DNA of 64,000 nucleotides from NCBI GenBank assembly GCA_045580145.1, contig JAZNNI010000085.1:1-64000 (forward strand). Reading direction: 5' to 3'. Under the pieces are notes generated by a model. The model was not told the DNA's origin, searched no databases, and was given only the letters and a program-made list of their open reading frames with translations. Source of the stretch: UBA1738 sp045580145 (GTDB taxonomy: Bacteria > Bacillota > Clostridia > UBA1381). The position numbers and the translations under genes are program-made. This document shows positions 8,792 through 15,697 of the stretch, in pieces (position 1 is the stretch's first letter; every line of letters begins with the position of its first letter).

Positions 8792-8858
8792 ATGTCCTAA
8801 AATAGAAAAAGTATGTCCTTTGGAAAAATTGACAATAAAGGGCATAAAATGATATTAT
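8792..8858 (+). promoter_or_regulatory. Promoter and paired activator sites for the aldolase gene
   Basis: ATGTCCT (8792-8798) and ATGTCCT (8813-8819) are direct repeats 21 bp apart. Ten bases after the second TGTCC comes -35 TTGACA (8829-8834), then 18 bp and -10 TATTAT (8853-8858). Class-II-like activator placement next to the -35 is typical of AraC proteins. Half-site spacing, distance to the -35 and spacer length are identical to the sialidase-like promoter. Confidence 0.65.
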
Positions 8859-8876
8859 TTACAAAGAGGTGATAGT

Positions 8877-9647
8877 ATGCTTAAGGATAGAATAAAAAAT
8901 AAAGAAAAGCTGATAGGGATGTATGTTCAGCTTGCCGATATAAGTATAGCAAGGATTGCAGGACTTTTGGGATATGACTTTGTGTGGGTGGATACCGAGC
9001 ATAGCTATATGTCTTACGAAACACTTTTAGGGCATATTTTGGCGCTAAAAAGTACCGGAACACCTGTTATAGTCCGTGCGCCGCAGGATGATTTGACGGC
9101 TACTAAAAAAATTATTGAAATGGGGATTGACGGAATTATTTTCCCAATGGTCAGAACCTTGGAGGAATCAAACAGGGTTATCGCATCAACACTTTATCCG
9201 CCATACGGAGACAGGGGCTTTGGTCCTATGGGGGCTATTGACTATGGGCTTAAGGATGTTGTAGAGTATATTGATAATAATCACAATGAGCTTTGCAGAT
9301 TTATCCAGATAGAGCATCAGGATGCAATAGATAATCTTGACGAAATAATGAAGAATGAGTTTATTGACGGATATATCTTCGGGCCTAATGACCTGTCCGG
9401 CTCACATAATATACTCGGCAGACCGTTCGATGATAAGATTACGGAAATTATGAAAGACACAATTAAGCGTCTTCACGATAATGGTAAGTATGTAGGTATT
9501 GCATCGGGGGGTTATTCCGAGGAGGTTTTAAAGCATTGGGAGAGTTTCTGCCCTGATATGCTGTCTGCCGGAGCCGATTTTGATTTTATAAGGGACGCTG
9601 CCAGACAGAACCGCATAAATCTTGAAAGGATACATAAAAATAAATAA
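8877..9647 (+). CDS. HpcH/HpaI family aldolase
   Basis: Class II, metal-dependent aldolase of the HpaI/2-keto-3-deoxy-sugar-acid family, 256 residues, splitting a 2-keto-3-deoxy acid to pyruvate plus an aldehyde. Visible are the family segments FVWVDTEHSYMSYE, GIDGIIFPMVRT (metal-proximal region), IQIEHQDAIDNLDEI (metal-ligand Glu) and GPNDLSGS. The GAGGTGAT ribosome site precedes ATG. It is transcribed divergently from the AraC gene and probably belongs with the sialidase-like gene to one catabolic regulon. Related enzymes act on 2-keto-3-deoxy-rhamnonate, -glucarate or homoprotocatechuate intermediates; the substrate is not decided here. Confidence 0.88.
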   Translation: MLKDRIKNKEKLIGMYVQLADISIARIAGLLGYDFVWVDTEHSYMSYETLLGHILALKSTGTPVIVRAPQDDLTATKKIIEMGIDGIIFPMVRTLEESNRVIASTLYPPYGDRGFGPMGAIDYGLKDVVEYIDNNHNELCRFIQIEHQDAIDNLDEIMKNEFIDGYIFGPNDLSGSHNILGRPFDDKITEIMKDTIKRLHDNGKYVGIASGGYSEEVLKHWESFCPDMLSAGADFDFIRDAARQNRINLERIHKNK

Positions 9648-9678
9648 TGAGGGTTTTCATTATTTCATAGAGTATTAT

Positions 9679-9735
9679 AAAAGATATTCCAAGTATTGCT
9701 TTGTAGCATATTTGTGTGGAATATCTTTTGTTTTG
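9679..9735 (+). terminator. Terminator-like hairpin after the aldolase gene
   Basis: AAAAGATATTCC (9679-9690) pairs perfectly with GGAATATCTTTT (9718-9729) around a 27-base loop, followed by a T-rich tract. The loop is long, so termination strength is uncertain. Confidence 0.5.
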
Positions 9736-9743
9736 TCATATTT

Positions 9744-9837
9744 TGTCGAAGAATGCAAAAGTGTGTCATAAACTGCGACCGAAAGCTACAAAATAAGCGA
9801 AAAAGCGCTTGCAAATGTTGGTAAAATATGGTAGTAT
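9744..9837 (+). promoter_or_regulatory. spo0A promoter region with a 0A box
   Basis: TTGCAA (9809-9814), 17 bp, TAGTAT (9832-9837) forms a vegetative-type promoter. A perfect 0A box TGTCGAA lies upstream at 9744-9750, suggesting that Spo0A~P controls its own gene. The 9648-9963 gap otherwise holds the hairpin above and a roughly 120-base leader. Confidence 0.5.
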
Positions 9838-9906
9838 TGTGTTGTCAAGGAGGTTTCCGGCACTTATTTTGAAAAGAAATACAATTTAATATTGAATTTT
9901 GGCTTA

Positions 9907-9927
9907 GAGATAAGTATAGGTTATCTC
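9907..9927 (+). promoter_or_regulatory. Hairpin in the spo0A leader
   Basis: GAGATAA and TTATCTC form a 7-bp stem with a 7-base loop, 21 bases upstream of the spo0A ribosome site and without a T-run. A role in mRNA stability or translation is possible but unproven. Confidence 0.3.
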
Positions 9928-9963
9928 CTATGTAAAACGTATAATACAAAGGAGGTCCAACCT

Positions 9964-10737
9964 ATGGAAAACAAGATATCTGTACTGATTGCAGATGACA
10001 ACAAACCATTTGCAGATGAACTCAAGGAGTATCTGCGGACAAGGGATGATATTGTGTCTACATATGTAGCATATGACGGAGAGGAAGCATATGGGCTTAT
10101 TATGGAGACAAAGCCGGATGTTGTTCTTTTGGACATTATTATGCCAAAGCGCGACGGGCTTAGTGTTATGAAAAGGCTTATGGCATCCCATCTTCCCAAA
10201 AAACCGATGTGCATTGCCCTGTCGGTTACCGGCAGCCAGAGAATTATGGATGCGGCAGAAAGTGCAGGAGCGGATTATTTTCTTTTAAAACCGCAGTCGG
10301 TGGATGCAATTTATGACACGATAAGAAATTTTGGCAATAAGAATAAGCGGACAAGCTTTGAGATTGTCGAGGAGGAAGAGAAAAAATCCTATGATCTTGA
10401 ATCTTTGGTAACAGAGTTTATTCACGAGCTGGGTGTTCCGGCTCATATAAAAGGTTATCAGTATGTAAGGTCAGCGATAATGATGGTTGTTGAGGATATG
10501 GAATTGCTGAATTATATAACAAAGCAGCTTTATCCGGAAATTGCAAAGAAGTACAGCACGACTTCATCGAGAGTGGAGCGTGCAATCAGACATTCCATAG
10601 AAGTTGCATGGAGTAGGGGAAGACCTGAAACAATGAACAGAATTTTTGGTTATACCATTGATAATGGTAAAGGAAAACCAACAAATTCAGAGTTTATAGC
10701 TATGGTTGCCGACAGAATCAGATTGCAGGTAAAATAG
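9964..10737 (+). CDS. spo0A: Sporulation master regulator Spo0A
   Basis: Response regulator that commits the cell to sporulation, 257 residues. The receiver domain has acidic D11/D12, phosphoacceptor D57 (VVLLDIIMP) and K109 (LLKP). The C-terminal DNA-binding domain carries the nearly invariant TTSSRVERAIRHSIEVAWSRG block. Start chosen at 9964 because AAAGGAGGT (9948-9956) precedes it; an upstream in-frame extension to 9892 lacks one. Followed by a strong terminator, so it is monocistronic. Confidence 0.97.
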   Translation: MENKISVLIADDNKPFADELKEYLRTRDDIVSTYVAYDGEEAYGLIMETKPDVVLLDIIMPKRDGLSVMKRLMASHLPKKPMCIALSVTGSQRIMDAAESAGADYFLLKPQSVDAIYDTIRNFGNKNKRTSFEIVEEEEKKSYDLESLVTEFIHELGVPAHIKGYQYVRSAIMMVVEDMELLNYITKQLYPEIAKKYSTTSSRVERAIRHSIEVAWSRGRPETMNRIFGYTIDNGKGKPTNSEFIAMVADRIRLQVK

Positions 10738-10786
10738 TAAATAATGACCTGCAGCATACGTTTTACAATTTGTTTAAAAACTTTAA

Positions 10787-10817
10787 AAAAACTGACAGAT
10801 AGTCTGTCAGTTTTTTG
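10787..10817. terminator. Bidirectional terminator after spo0A
   Basis: ACTGACAGA tag TCTGTCAGT (10791-10811), a 9-bp perfect stem flanked by A5 and T6, serving spo0A on the plus strand and the two membrane-protein genes on the minus strand. Confidence 0.85.
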
Positions 10818-10824
10818 CTACCTT

Positions 10825-11478
10825 TCAATATGCCCATATATGCTTTGACCATATAGAGCGCGAAGAAGCGCAAATGGTGAGCGAAACAAGGATAAAGAAT
10901 TGCTCTAAATAAACAAATGCAGCTTTTTGAATCCAGGTCCCACGCGGTGCCATTCCATTTATAAAGAATGCATAAGCAAATGGTATTGCAAGGGACAGGA
11001 TAAAGATTGCAAGGTATAAAAAATATGATATAGTTCTGCGTCTTTTTATCCATTTTCCAAGGAAAACATACAAGATGGCGATAACACCACTAAGTAATAC
11101 GCCCAATATATTAGGGATATTCCACATAATATTAACAAATACAGTGTCGCCTTCTCTAAAGGAATATCCGACAAAGAAATTGTATGTAATTAAATCAGAA
11201 ACAGTGCCTATAGTGATTACCGCGGCAAAGGAATAGAAAAGCATCCTTAAAACCTGAGCCTTGCTCGGATAAATATTACTTAAAAGCAATACCAGCGGGA
11301 GAAGAAAGAGCAAAATTGAATATGCCATATAAAGAACTGTCTGCCCGTTTACATAATTAAGGGTTATTGCTGCTTTGGCAAATGGTAACATTTGCGAATA
11401 AAGAAAATATAGGTTAATAAGCATAGCAAAAAAGATAAAAGAATCTATTATCAACCTTTTAACAGTTTGTTGAAACAT
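10825..11478 (-). CDS. Multi-pass membrane protein, unknown function
   Basis: 217 residues with about five or six hydrophobic segments (for example LIIDSFIFFAMLINLYFLY, VLYMAYSILLFLLPLVLLL, LGVLLSGVIAILYVFLG, YFLYLAIFILSLAIPFAYAFF). No known motif is recognised. The C-terminus TICASSRSIWSKHIW resembles ICFASTDDSTWVSLIW at the end of the upstream gene, so the two are probably distant paralogues. AAAGGAG ribosome site. It lies 26 bp after the upstream gene and shares its operon and the spo0A terminator. Confidence 0.7.
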   Translation of the reverse strand: MFQQTVKRLIIDSFIFFAMLINLYFLYSQMLPFAKAAITLNYVNGQTVLYMAYSILLFLLPLVLLLSNIYPSKAQVLRMLFYSFAAVITIGTVSDLITYNFFVGYSFREGDTVFVNIMWNIPNILGVLLSGVIAILYVFLGKWIKRRRTISYFLYLAIFILSLAIPFAYAFFINGMAPRGTWIQKAAFVYLEQFFILVSLTICASSRSIWSKHIWAY

Positions 11479-11504
11479 AGCATTTCTCCTTTGGAGCGGT
11501 TATT

Positions 11505-12305
11505 TTATATTGAGTGTTCATCTTCATCTTCATCATCCTTTTCCGGAAGGCTTTGGTTCCAAATAAGTGAAACCCAAGTTGAATCATCTGTTGATGCAAA
11601 GCAGATTGCTGCGGAATATGCAAGGATAGAGAGCAAATCAAGGAAGTTATTGACAAGCCAGTTTGTGGAAATAATGCCGTTTTCCGTTGCTATAAAGTTA
11701 TTGACGAGCCAGTTCACAGACGGAATACCATTTTGCATTATTATATTTACTATATTGTAAAGCAAAGGCAAGAGAAGTTTTACTGCAAACATAAGCAGTA
11801 TACAAGTGCGGACCTTTTTGCGGTCATCGTCAAAGCAGATACCGGTATAAATGGTCAGTATGGAATATAAAAGAGTGAATAACGATCCTACCGGAGAATA
11901 TGTATCCCAAAAAACACGTGATGCCACAAAGGCATTTTCGGGGTTTTTTTGAAAGGATATCATTTTTCCCATAGAGAGAAGATCCTCCAAATTATGCGCA
12001 TTAAGAAAATAAAATACCCATGTAAGTGTCAAAAGTTGAAAAATTCCATATACGATGAAGGTAATCCTTGTAAGCTTTATTTGACCAAATTCAAACATAG
12101 AGGGGGATATAAAAATTAATGGAAGAATAATGCAACTGATTATCCTTGTTATAGCATAAGCTATATTTGGGATATGGAGTACGCCTTCTTGAGCAGCTTT
12201 TGCAATAAAGTTAAAATTATTAGATGCAAAAAAGGCTATTCCTAAAGCAAGTGAAGTTATCATCAAAGCAATAAAAATGCCACGTTTTGTATACATATCC
12301 TGCAT
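11505..12305 (-). CDS. Multi-pass membrane protein with an internal 17-residue duplication
   Basis: 266 residues, roughly six hydrophobic segments, ending in an acidic tail (EKDDEDEDEH). Residues 192-208 and 209-225 are a tandem duplication sharing NGI-x-S-x-NWLVNNF. The DNA of the two copies is still close to identical over 20 bases, so the duplication is recent. No family is recognised; the C-terminus resembles that of the downstream membrane gene. Together they look like a two-gene membrane operon of unknown role. Confidence 0.7.
   Translation of the reverse strand: MQDMYTKRGIFIALMITSLALGIAFFASNNFNFIAKAAQEGVLHIPNIAYAITRIISCIILPLIFISPSMFEFGQIKLTRITFIVYGIFQLLTLTWVFYFLNAHNLEDLLSMGKMISFQKNPENAFVASRVFWDTYSPVGSLFTLLYSILTIYTGICFDDDRKKVRTCILLMFAVKLLLPLLYNIVNIIMQNGIPSVNWLVNNFIATENGIISTNWLVNNFLDLLSILAYSAAICFASTDDSTWVSLIWNQSLPEKDDEDEDEHSI
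11631..11732 (-). repeat. 51-bp in-frame tandem duplication
   Basis: Two 51-bp units, with near-identical cores at 11644-11663 and 11695-11714 (one mismatch in 20 bases), coding 17 residues each within the membrane protein gene. Confidence 0.75.
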
Positions 12306-12466
12306 AGTATATACCTCCGAAAAAGTTTAGTACATTACAATCATATTATCACAGTTGGCAGGATTTTGCAATATAAATATTTAATATAATTTTTTTGTTA
12401 AAAGTATTTACTTTATCCCTGATTTTGGTTATAATAATAGGAAAGAAATCAGATGGCGGTGGATAA

Positions 12467-13117
12467 ATGCTTAGTTTGACAAATATACTCATTAATATTC
12501 CAATTACTCTTATTGCTTTGACGGTGCATGAGCTTGCACACGGCTGGGTTTCGTCGAAGCTTGGAGACCCTACACCGAGATATGAAGGAAGGCTGACCTT
12601 GAATCCGCTGGCACATCTTGACCCGATAGGAACAGTACTGATGATTTTGACGGGGTTTGGTTGGGCAAAGCCTGTAAGTGTCAATCCGATGTATTATAAA
12701 GACAGAAAAAAGGGTATGGCAATGACGGCTATAGCAGGCCCGCTTGCAAATTTTATTATGGCATTTGCAGGCATACTGGTAGGAACGATTTTGCTTGTTG
12801 TGGGCAATATGATGGGATGGAGCAGAAGTGCTTTGTCTGTAATAAATATGATTTTTTACATTTTTGCATTCCGCAATTTGTGTTTTATGGTTTTTAATTT
12901 GATACCAATCCCGCCGCTTGATGGCTCTAAGGTGCTTGGGATGTTTCTCCCGAGCAGGACATATTATCAAATTCTGCAATATGAAAGATACGCAATTATT
13001 TTGATTATGTTTTTATCCTTAACAGGTGCATTTGATGTAATAATAGGAACAGGTGTAAATATTTTTTATACCATTATTCAAAATGCAGTTTCGACGATGA
13101 TATCGTGGATAGTATAA
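12467..13117 (+). CDS. Site-2 protease family (M50) membrane metalloprotease
   Basis: 216 residues, mostly hydrophobic. Zinc site HELAH (21-25) sits in the first membrane helix and the third-ligand motif is NLIPIPPLDGSKV near 145-157. NPLAHLDPIG is typical of the YwhC/RseP-like short M50 subgroup. Such proteases cleave within the membrane; the target is unknown. In Clostridia this gene commonly sits immediately before scpA, as here (12-bp gap). Confidence 0.9.
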   Translation: MLSLTNILINIPITLIALTVHELAHGWVSSKLGDPTPRYEGRLTLNPLAHLDPIGTVLMILTGFGWAKPVSVNPMYYKDRKKGMAMTAIAGPLANFIMAFAGILVGTILLVVGNMMGWSRSALSVINMIFYIFAFRNLCFMVFNLIPIPPLDGSKVLGMFLPSRTYYQILQYERYAIILIMFLSLTGAFDVIIGTGVNIFYTIIQNAVSTMISWIV

Positions 13118-13129
13118 GGCAGGTAGAAA

Positions 13130-13867
13130 ATGGATACAATGCTATATAAGCTGGAGTCCTTTGAAGGACCACTTGATTTGCTCCTGCACCTGATTTCAAA
13201 AAACAAGGTGAGTATTTATGATATTCCCATTGTTGAAATCACGGCGCAGTATCTTGAGGCAATAGAGGGGATAGAGGAGTCTCAGCTCGAGAATACAAGT
13301 GAATTTCTCGTTATGGCAGCTCAGCTTTTATACATAAAATCAAAGCTGTTATTGCCGAAAAACGAGGAAGAAGAGGAAGAAGACCCTCGTGATGACCTTG
13401 CAAGGCGACTTTACGAGTATCAGCAGTACAAAGAAGCATCACAGGAGCTTAGAAAGAGTGAGTTTTCGTCAAGGTATATGTTCTTCAAGGAAGAAGAAAA
13501 AATTGATTTCCCGCTTCCTGAATATAATAAAAAGCATACGGTTGATGAACTTATGGATGCTTTTAACTCGATTATGCAGAGAAAGCTTAGATTTGCGAAA
13601 CCGGAAAAGAGAGCATTTTCCGGAATTGTAGGCAGGGAAAAGGTTTCTGTTGAGGCAATGGCGGAAAATCTTAATATGCTTTTAAGAAAAAATAAACGGC
13701 TTGAATTTAGAAAGGCTTTTGCAGGAAGAAAATCAAAGCCTGAGCTTGTGGCGACATTTCTTGCAATACTTGAGATGATTCGTTCAAATAAGATAATGGC
13801 AGAATATGATGAAAAGTCAAAGGACTATATTTTAATAAAATCGAAAAAAGAGGTAACTGATGAATAA
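13130..13867 (+). CDS. scpA: Segregation and condensation protein A
   Basis: Kleisin subunit of the SMC-ScpAB condensin, bridging the SMC heads, 245 residues. N-terminal signature YKLESFEGPLDLLLHLISKNK and the YIKSKLLLP segment are diagnostic. The C-terminal winged-helix half ends ILEMIRSNKI. Its end overlaps the scpB start by 8 bp, implying translational coupling. Confidence 0.96.
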   Translation: MDTMLYKLESFEGPLDLLLHLISKNKVSIYDIPIVEITAQYLEAIEGIEESQLENTSEFLVMAAQLLYIKSKLLLPKNEEEEEEDPRDDLARRLYEYQQYKEASQELRKSEFSSRYMFFKEEEKIDFPLPEYNKKHTVDELMDAFNSIMQRKLRFAKPEKRAFSGIVGREKVSVEAMAENLNMLLRKNKRLEFRKAFAGRKSKPELVATFLAILEMIRSNKIMAEYDEKSKDYILIKSKKEVTDE

Positions 13868-14510
13868 GGATAAAATCCCTTATGCGATTGAGGGAATATT
13901 GTTTGCGGCAGGCGAGCCTGTTAAGACGGCAAAGCTTGCAGCAGTTCTTGAAATAGAAACAGAGGCTGTCGAGGAAGCAATCCGGCTTTTAAAGTATGAC
14001 TATGATACTAATGAGCGCGGACTTATGATTATCGACATTGATGAAGGATACCAGATTTGTTCAAGACCTGAGTATTATAACTACATACAGGTCATTTTAG
14101 GTGAACAAAGGCGTCAGGCACTTTCAAATGCGGCGATGGAGGCACTTGCAATTATTGCATATAAGCAGCCGATAACAAGAGGACAAGTTGAATACATACG
14201 TGGAGTAAATTCCGATGGTGCTGTGAACAGGCTTGCAGAGAGAGGACTTATCGAGGAGTGCGGAAGGCTCGATGCACCGGGAAGACCTATTCTTTACAGA
14301 ACTACGCAGAACTTTTTAAGGTGTTTTGGTCTTGCGACTCCAAGGGACTTGCCTGAGCTTGACCTTTCTAAGCTAAGCCCTGAATATGAACAGCTTTCAC
14401 TCCAGATGGACGAAAATCCTGAAATTGCAGGGCAGGAGGAGCTGATTGTGGATACGGAAGGTTCGGATGTAAACAATCAGGAAGATAATACAGAGGAGTA
14501 TTCCGAGTAA
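13860..14510 (+). CDS. scpB: Segregation and condensation protein B
   Basis: Kite subunit of the SMC-ScpAB complex, 216 residues. Two winged helices are visible: IEGILFAAGEPV at the N-terminus and LEALAIIAYKQPITR-type AMEALAIIAYKQPITRGQVE in the middle, then GRPILYRTTQNFLRCFGL. The C-terminal 50 residues are an acidic tail outside the conserved core. Confidence 0.96.
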   Translation: MNKDKIPYAIEGILFAAGEPVKTAKLAAVLEIETEAVEEAIRLLKYDYDTNERGLMIIDIDEGYQICSRPEYYNYIQVILGEQRRQALSNAAMEALAIIAYKQPITRGQVEYIRGVNSDGAVNRLAERGLIEECGRLDAPGRPILYRTTQNFLRCFGLATPRDLPELDLSKLSPEYEQLSLQMDENPEIAGQEELIVDTEGSDVNNQEDNTEEYSE

Positions 14511-14538
14511 AAAATAAATCGGGAAAGGAGTTGCAGCA

Positions 14539-15144
14539 ATGAAAAGTATGCTTATAATTTTTGCTATACTGCTTGTGCTGTTGCTTGCTTTGCTTTTTAT
14601 TCCGATACGTCTTGAAATTGATTACAAAAAAGATGCAGTGACAAATAAAGTAAACTTTGACCTTAAGTATATATGCTTTAAATTTCGGCTTTTTGAGGAC
14701 AAGGATAAAAATAAGAAGCCCAAAAAAGAGAAGGAAGATAAGGGAAAAAAGGAAAAAGAACCCTTTTCCTTTGAAAGTGCAAAAGCAAAAATTGAGGGAT
14801 ATATTAAGACCTTTGAAAGCGTAAAGGATGATGCAGGAAAAATTTTAGACTATACGGCAAGCCGTGCGGCAGTTTTTGATAATATAGAGGTTGAAACAGA
14901 ATTCGGGTTTGAAGATGCAATGCATACAGGAATATTTACCGGTATTCTGAACGGGTTTGTGTATAGTGTGCTTGGACTTATACATCATAGGTCAAATCTT
15001 AAAAAAATGAATGTGAATATTCAGCCTGTATTTGGAAATGTTTGCTTTAATTTGCATATAAGGTGCATATTGCATCTTAAAAACGTGCATATTATAGTTG
15101 TTGCAGTTAATGTACTTAGATTACTGAGAAAAATAAAGAAATAA
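14539..15144 (+). CDS. DUF2953 domain-containing membrane protein
   Basis: 201 residues: an N-terminal membrane helix (LIIFAILLVLLLALLFIPI), a lysine-rich charged stretch (60-85) and a C-terminal region with GFEDAMHTGIFTGILNGFVYSVLG and INIQPVF-like NVNIQPVFGN. Proteins of this type typically sit immediately before ytfJ/gerW in spore formers, which matches the next gene. The biochemical function is unknown. GGAAAGGAG ribosome site. Confidence 0.75.
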   Translation: MKSMLIIFAILLVLLLALLFIPIRLEIDYKKDAVTNKVNFDLKYICFKFRLFEDKDKNKKPKKEKEDKGKKEKEPFSFESAKAKIEGYIKTFESVKDDAGKILDYTASRAAVFDNIEVETEFGFEDAMHTGIFTGILNGFVYSVLGLIHHRSNLKKMNVNIQPVFGNVCFNLHIRCILHLKNVHIIVVAVNVLRLLRKIKK

Positions 15145-15163
15145 AAGAAGGGAGAGAAAGGCT

Positions 15164-15640
15164 ATGGCAGAACATCCTATTCAGGGACTTATGGATACTG
15201 CGATGAGCAATATCAAATCTATGGTGGACGTAAACACCATTGTAGGTGATTCAGTTACTACACCGGACGGAACTGTGATTATTCCTATTTCTACTGTCAG
15301 CTTTGGATTTGGAGCAGGAGGTACGCAGTTTGCGGCTAAGCAGGATACTGTTACTCCGCAAAACCCTATGTTTGGCGGAGGCTGTGGCGGCGGTGCGAAC
15401 GTGAAGCCGATTGCATTTTTAGTTGTTGGAAACGGAAATGTGAAGCTACTTCCAATCAGCGACAAAACAACACCTGTTGACAAGATTATAGACCTTGTGC
15501 CTGAAGTTGTAGATAAGGTAAACGGAGCATTTTCGGGAGCTGTTGATAAGATATGCAGCAGAAAAGACAAGAAAAAGGAAGAAAAGGCAGAAAAAACCAC
15601 TTCTACCGATGCACCTAAATTTGTTGACGTAGCAGAATAA
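15164..15640 (+). CDS. gerW: GerW family sporulation protein (YtfJ)
   Basis: 158 residues. The N-terminus HPIQGLMDTAMSNIKSMVDVNTIVGD and the GTVIIPISTVSFGFGAGG segment are the signature of YtfJ/GerW, which in Bacillus is needed for spore germination with L-alanine. A glycine-rich patch (GGGCGGG) and a lysine-rich tail follow. It lies 19 bp after the DUF2953 gene, the usual pairing. Confidence 0.92.
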   Translation: MAEHPIQGLMDTAMSNIKSMVDVNTIVGDSVTTPDGTVIIPISTVSFGFGAGGTQFAAKQDTVTPQNPMFGGGCGGGANVKPIAFLVVGNGNVKLLPISDKTTPVDKIIDLVPEVVDKVNGAFSGAVDKICSRKDKKKEEKAEKTTSTDAPKFVDVAE

Positions 15641-15656
15641 TTTAAGAAAGAATATT

Positions 15657-15686
15657 AAAGGCTGCTTTTATGTGCAGCCTTTAATT
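15657..15686 (+). terminator. Hairpin after gerW
   Basis: AAAGGCTGC (15657-15665) and GCAGCCTTT (15674-15682) form a 9-bp stem followed by AATTAA; the T-run is short, so termination is probably partial. Confidence 0.55.
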
Positions 15687-15697
15687 AAGGAGAAATT

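Noticed and set aside
10763..11053. 96-codon frame overlapping the membrane protein gene
   Set aside because: Runs through the spo0A terminator in another frame of the recognised membrane gene.
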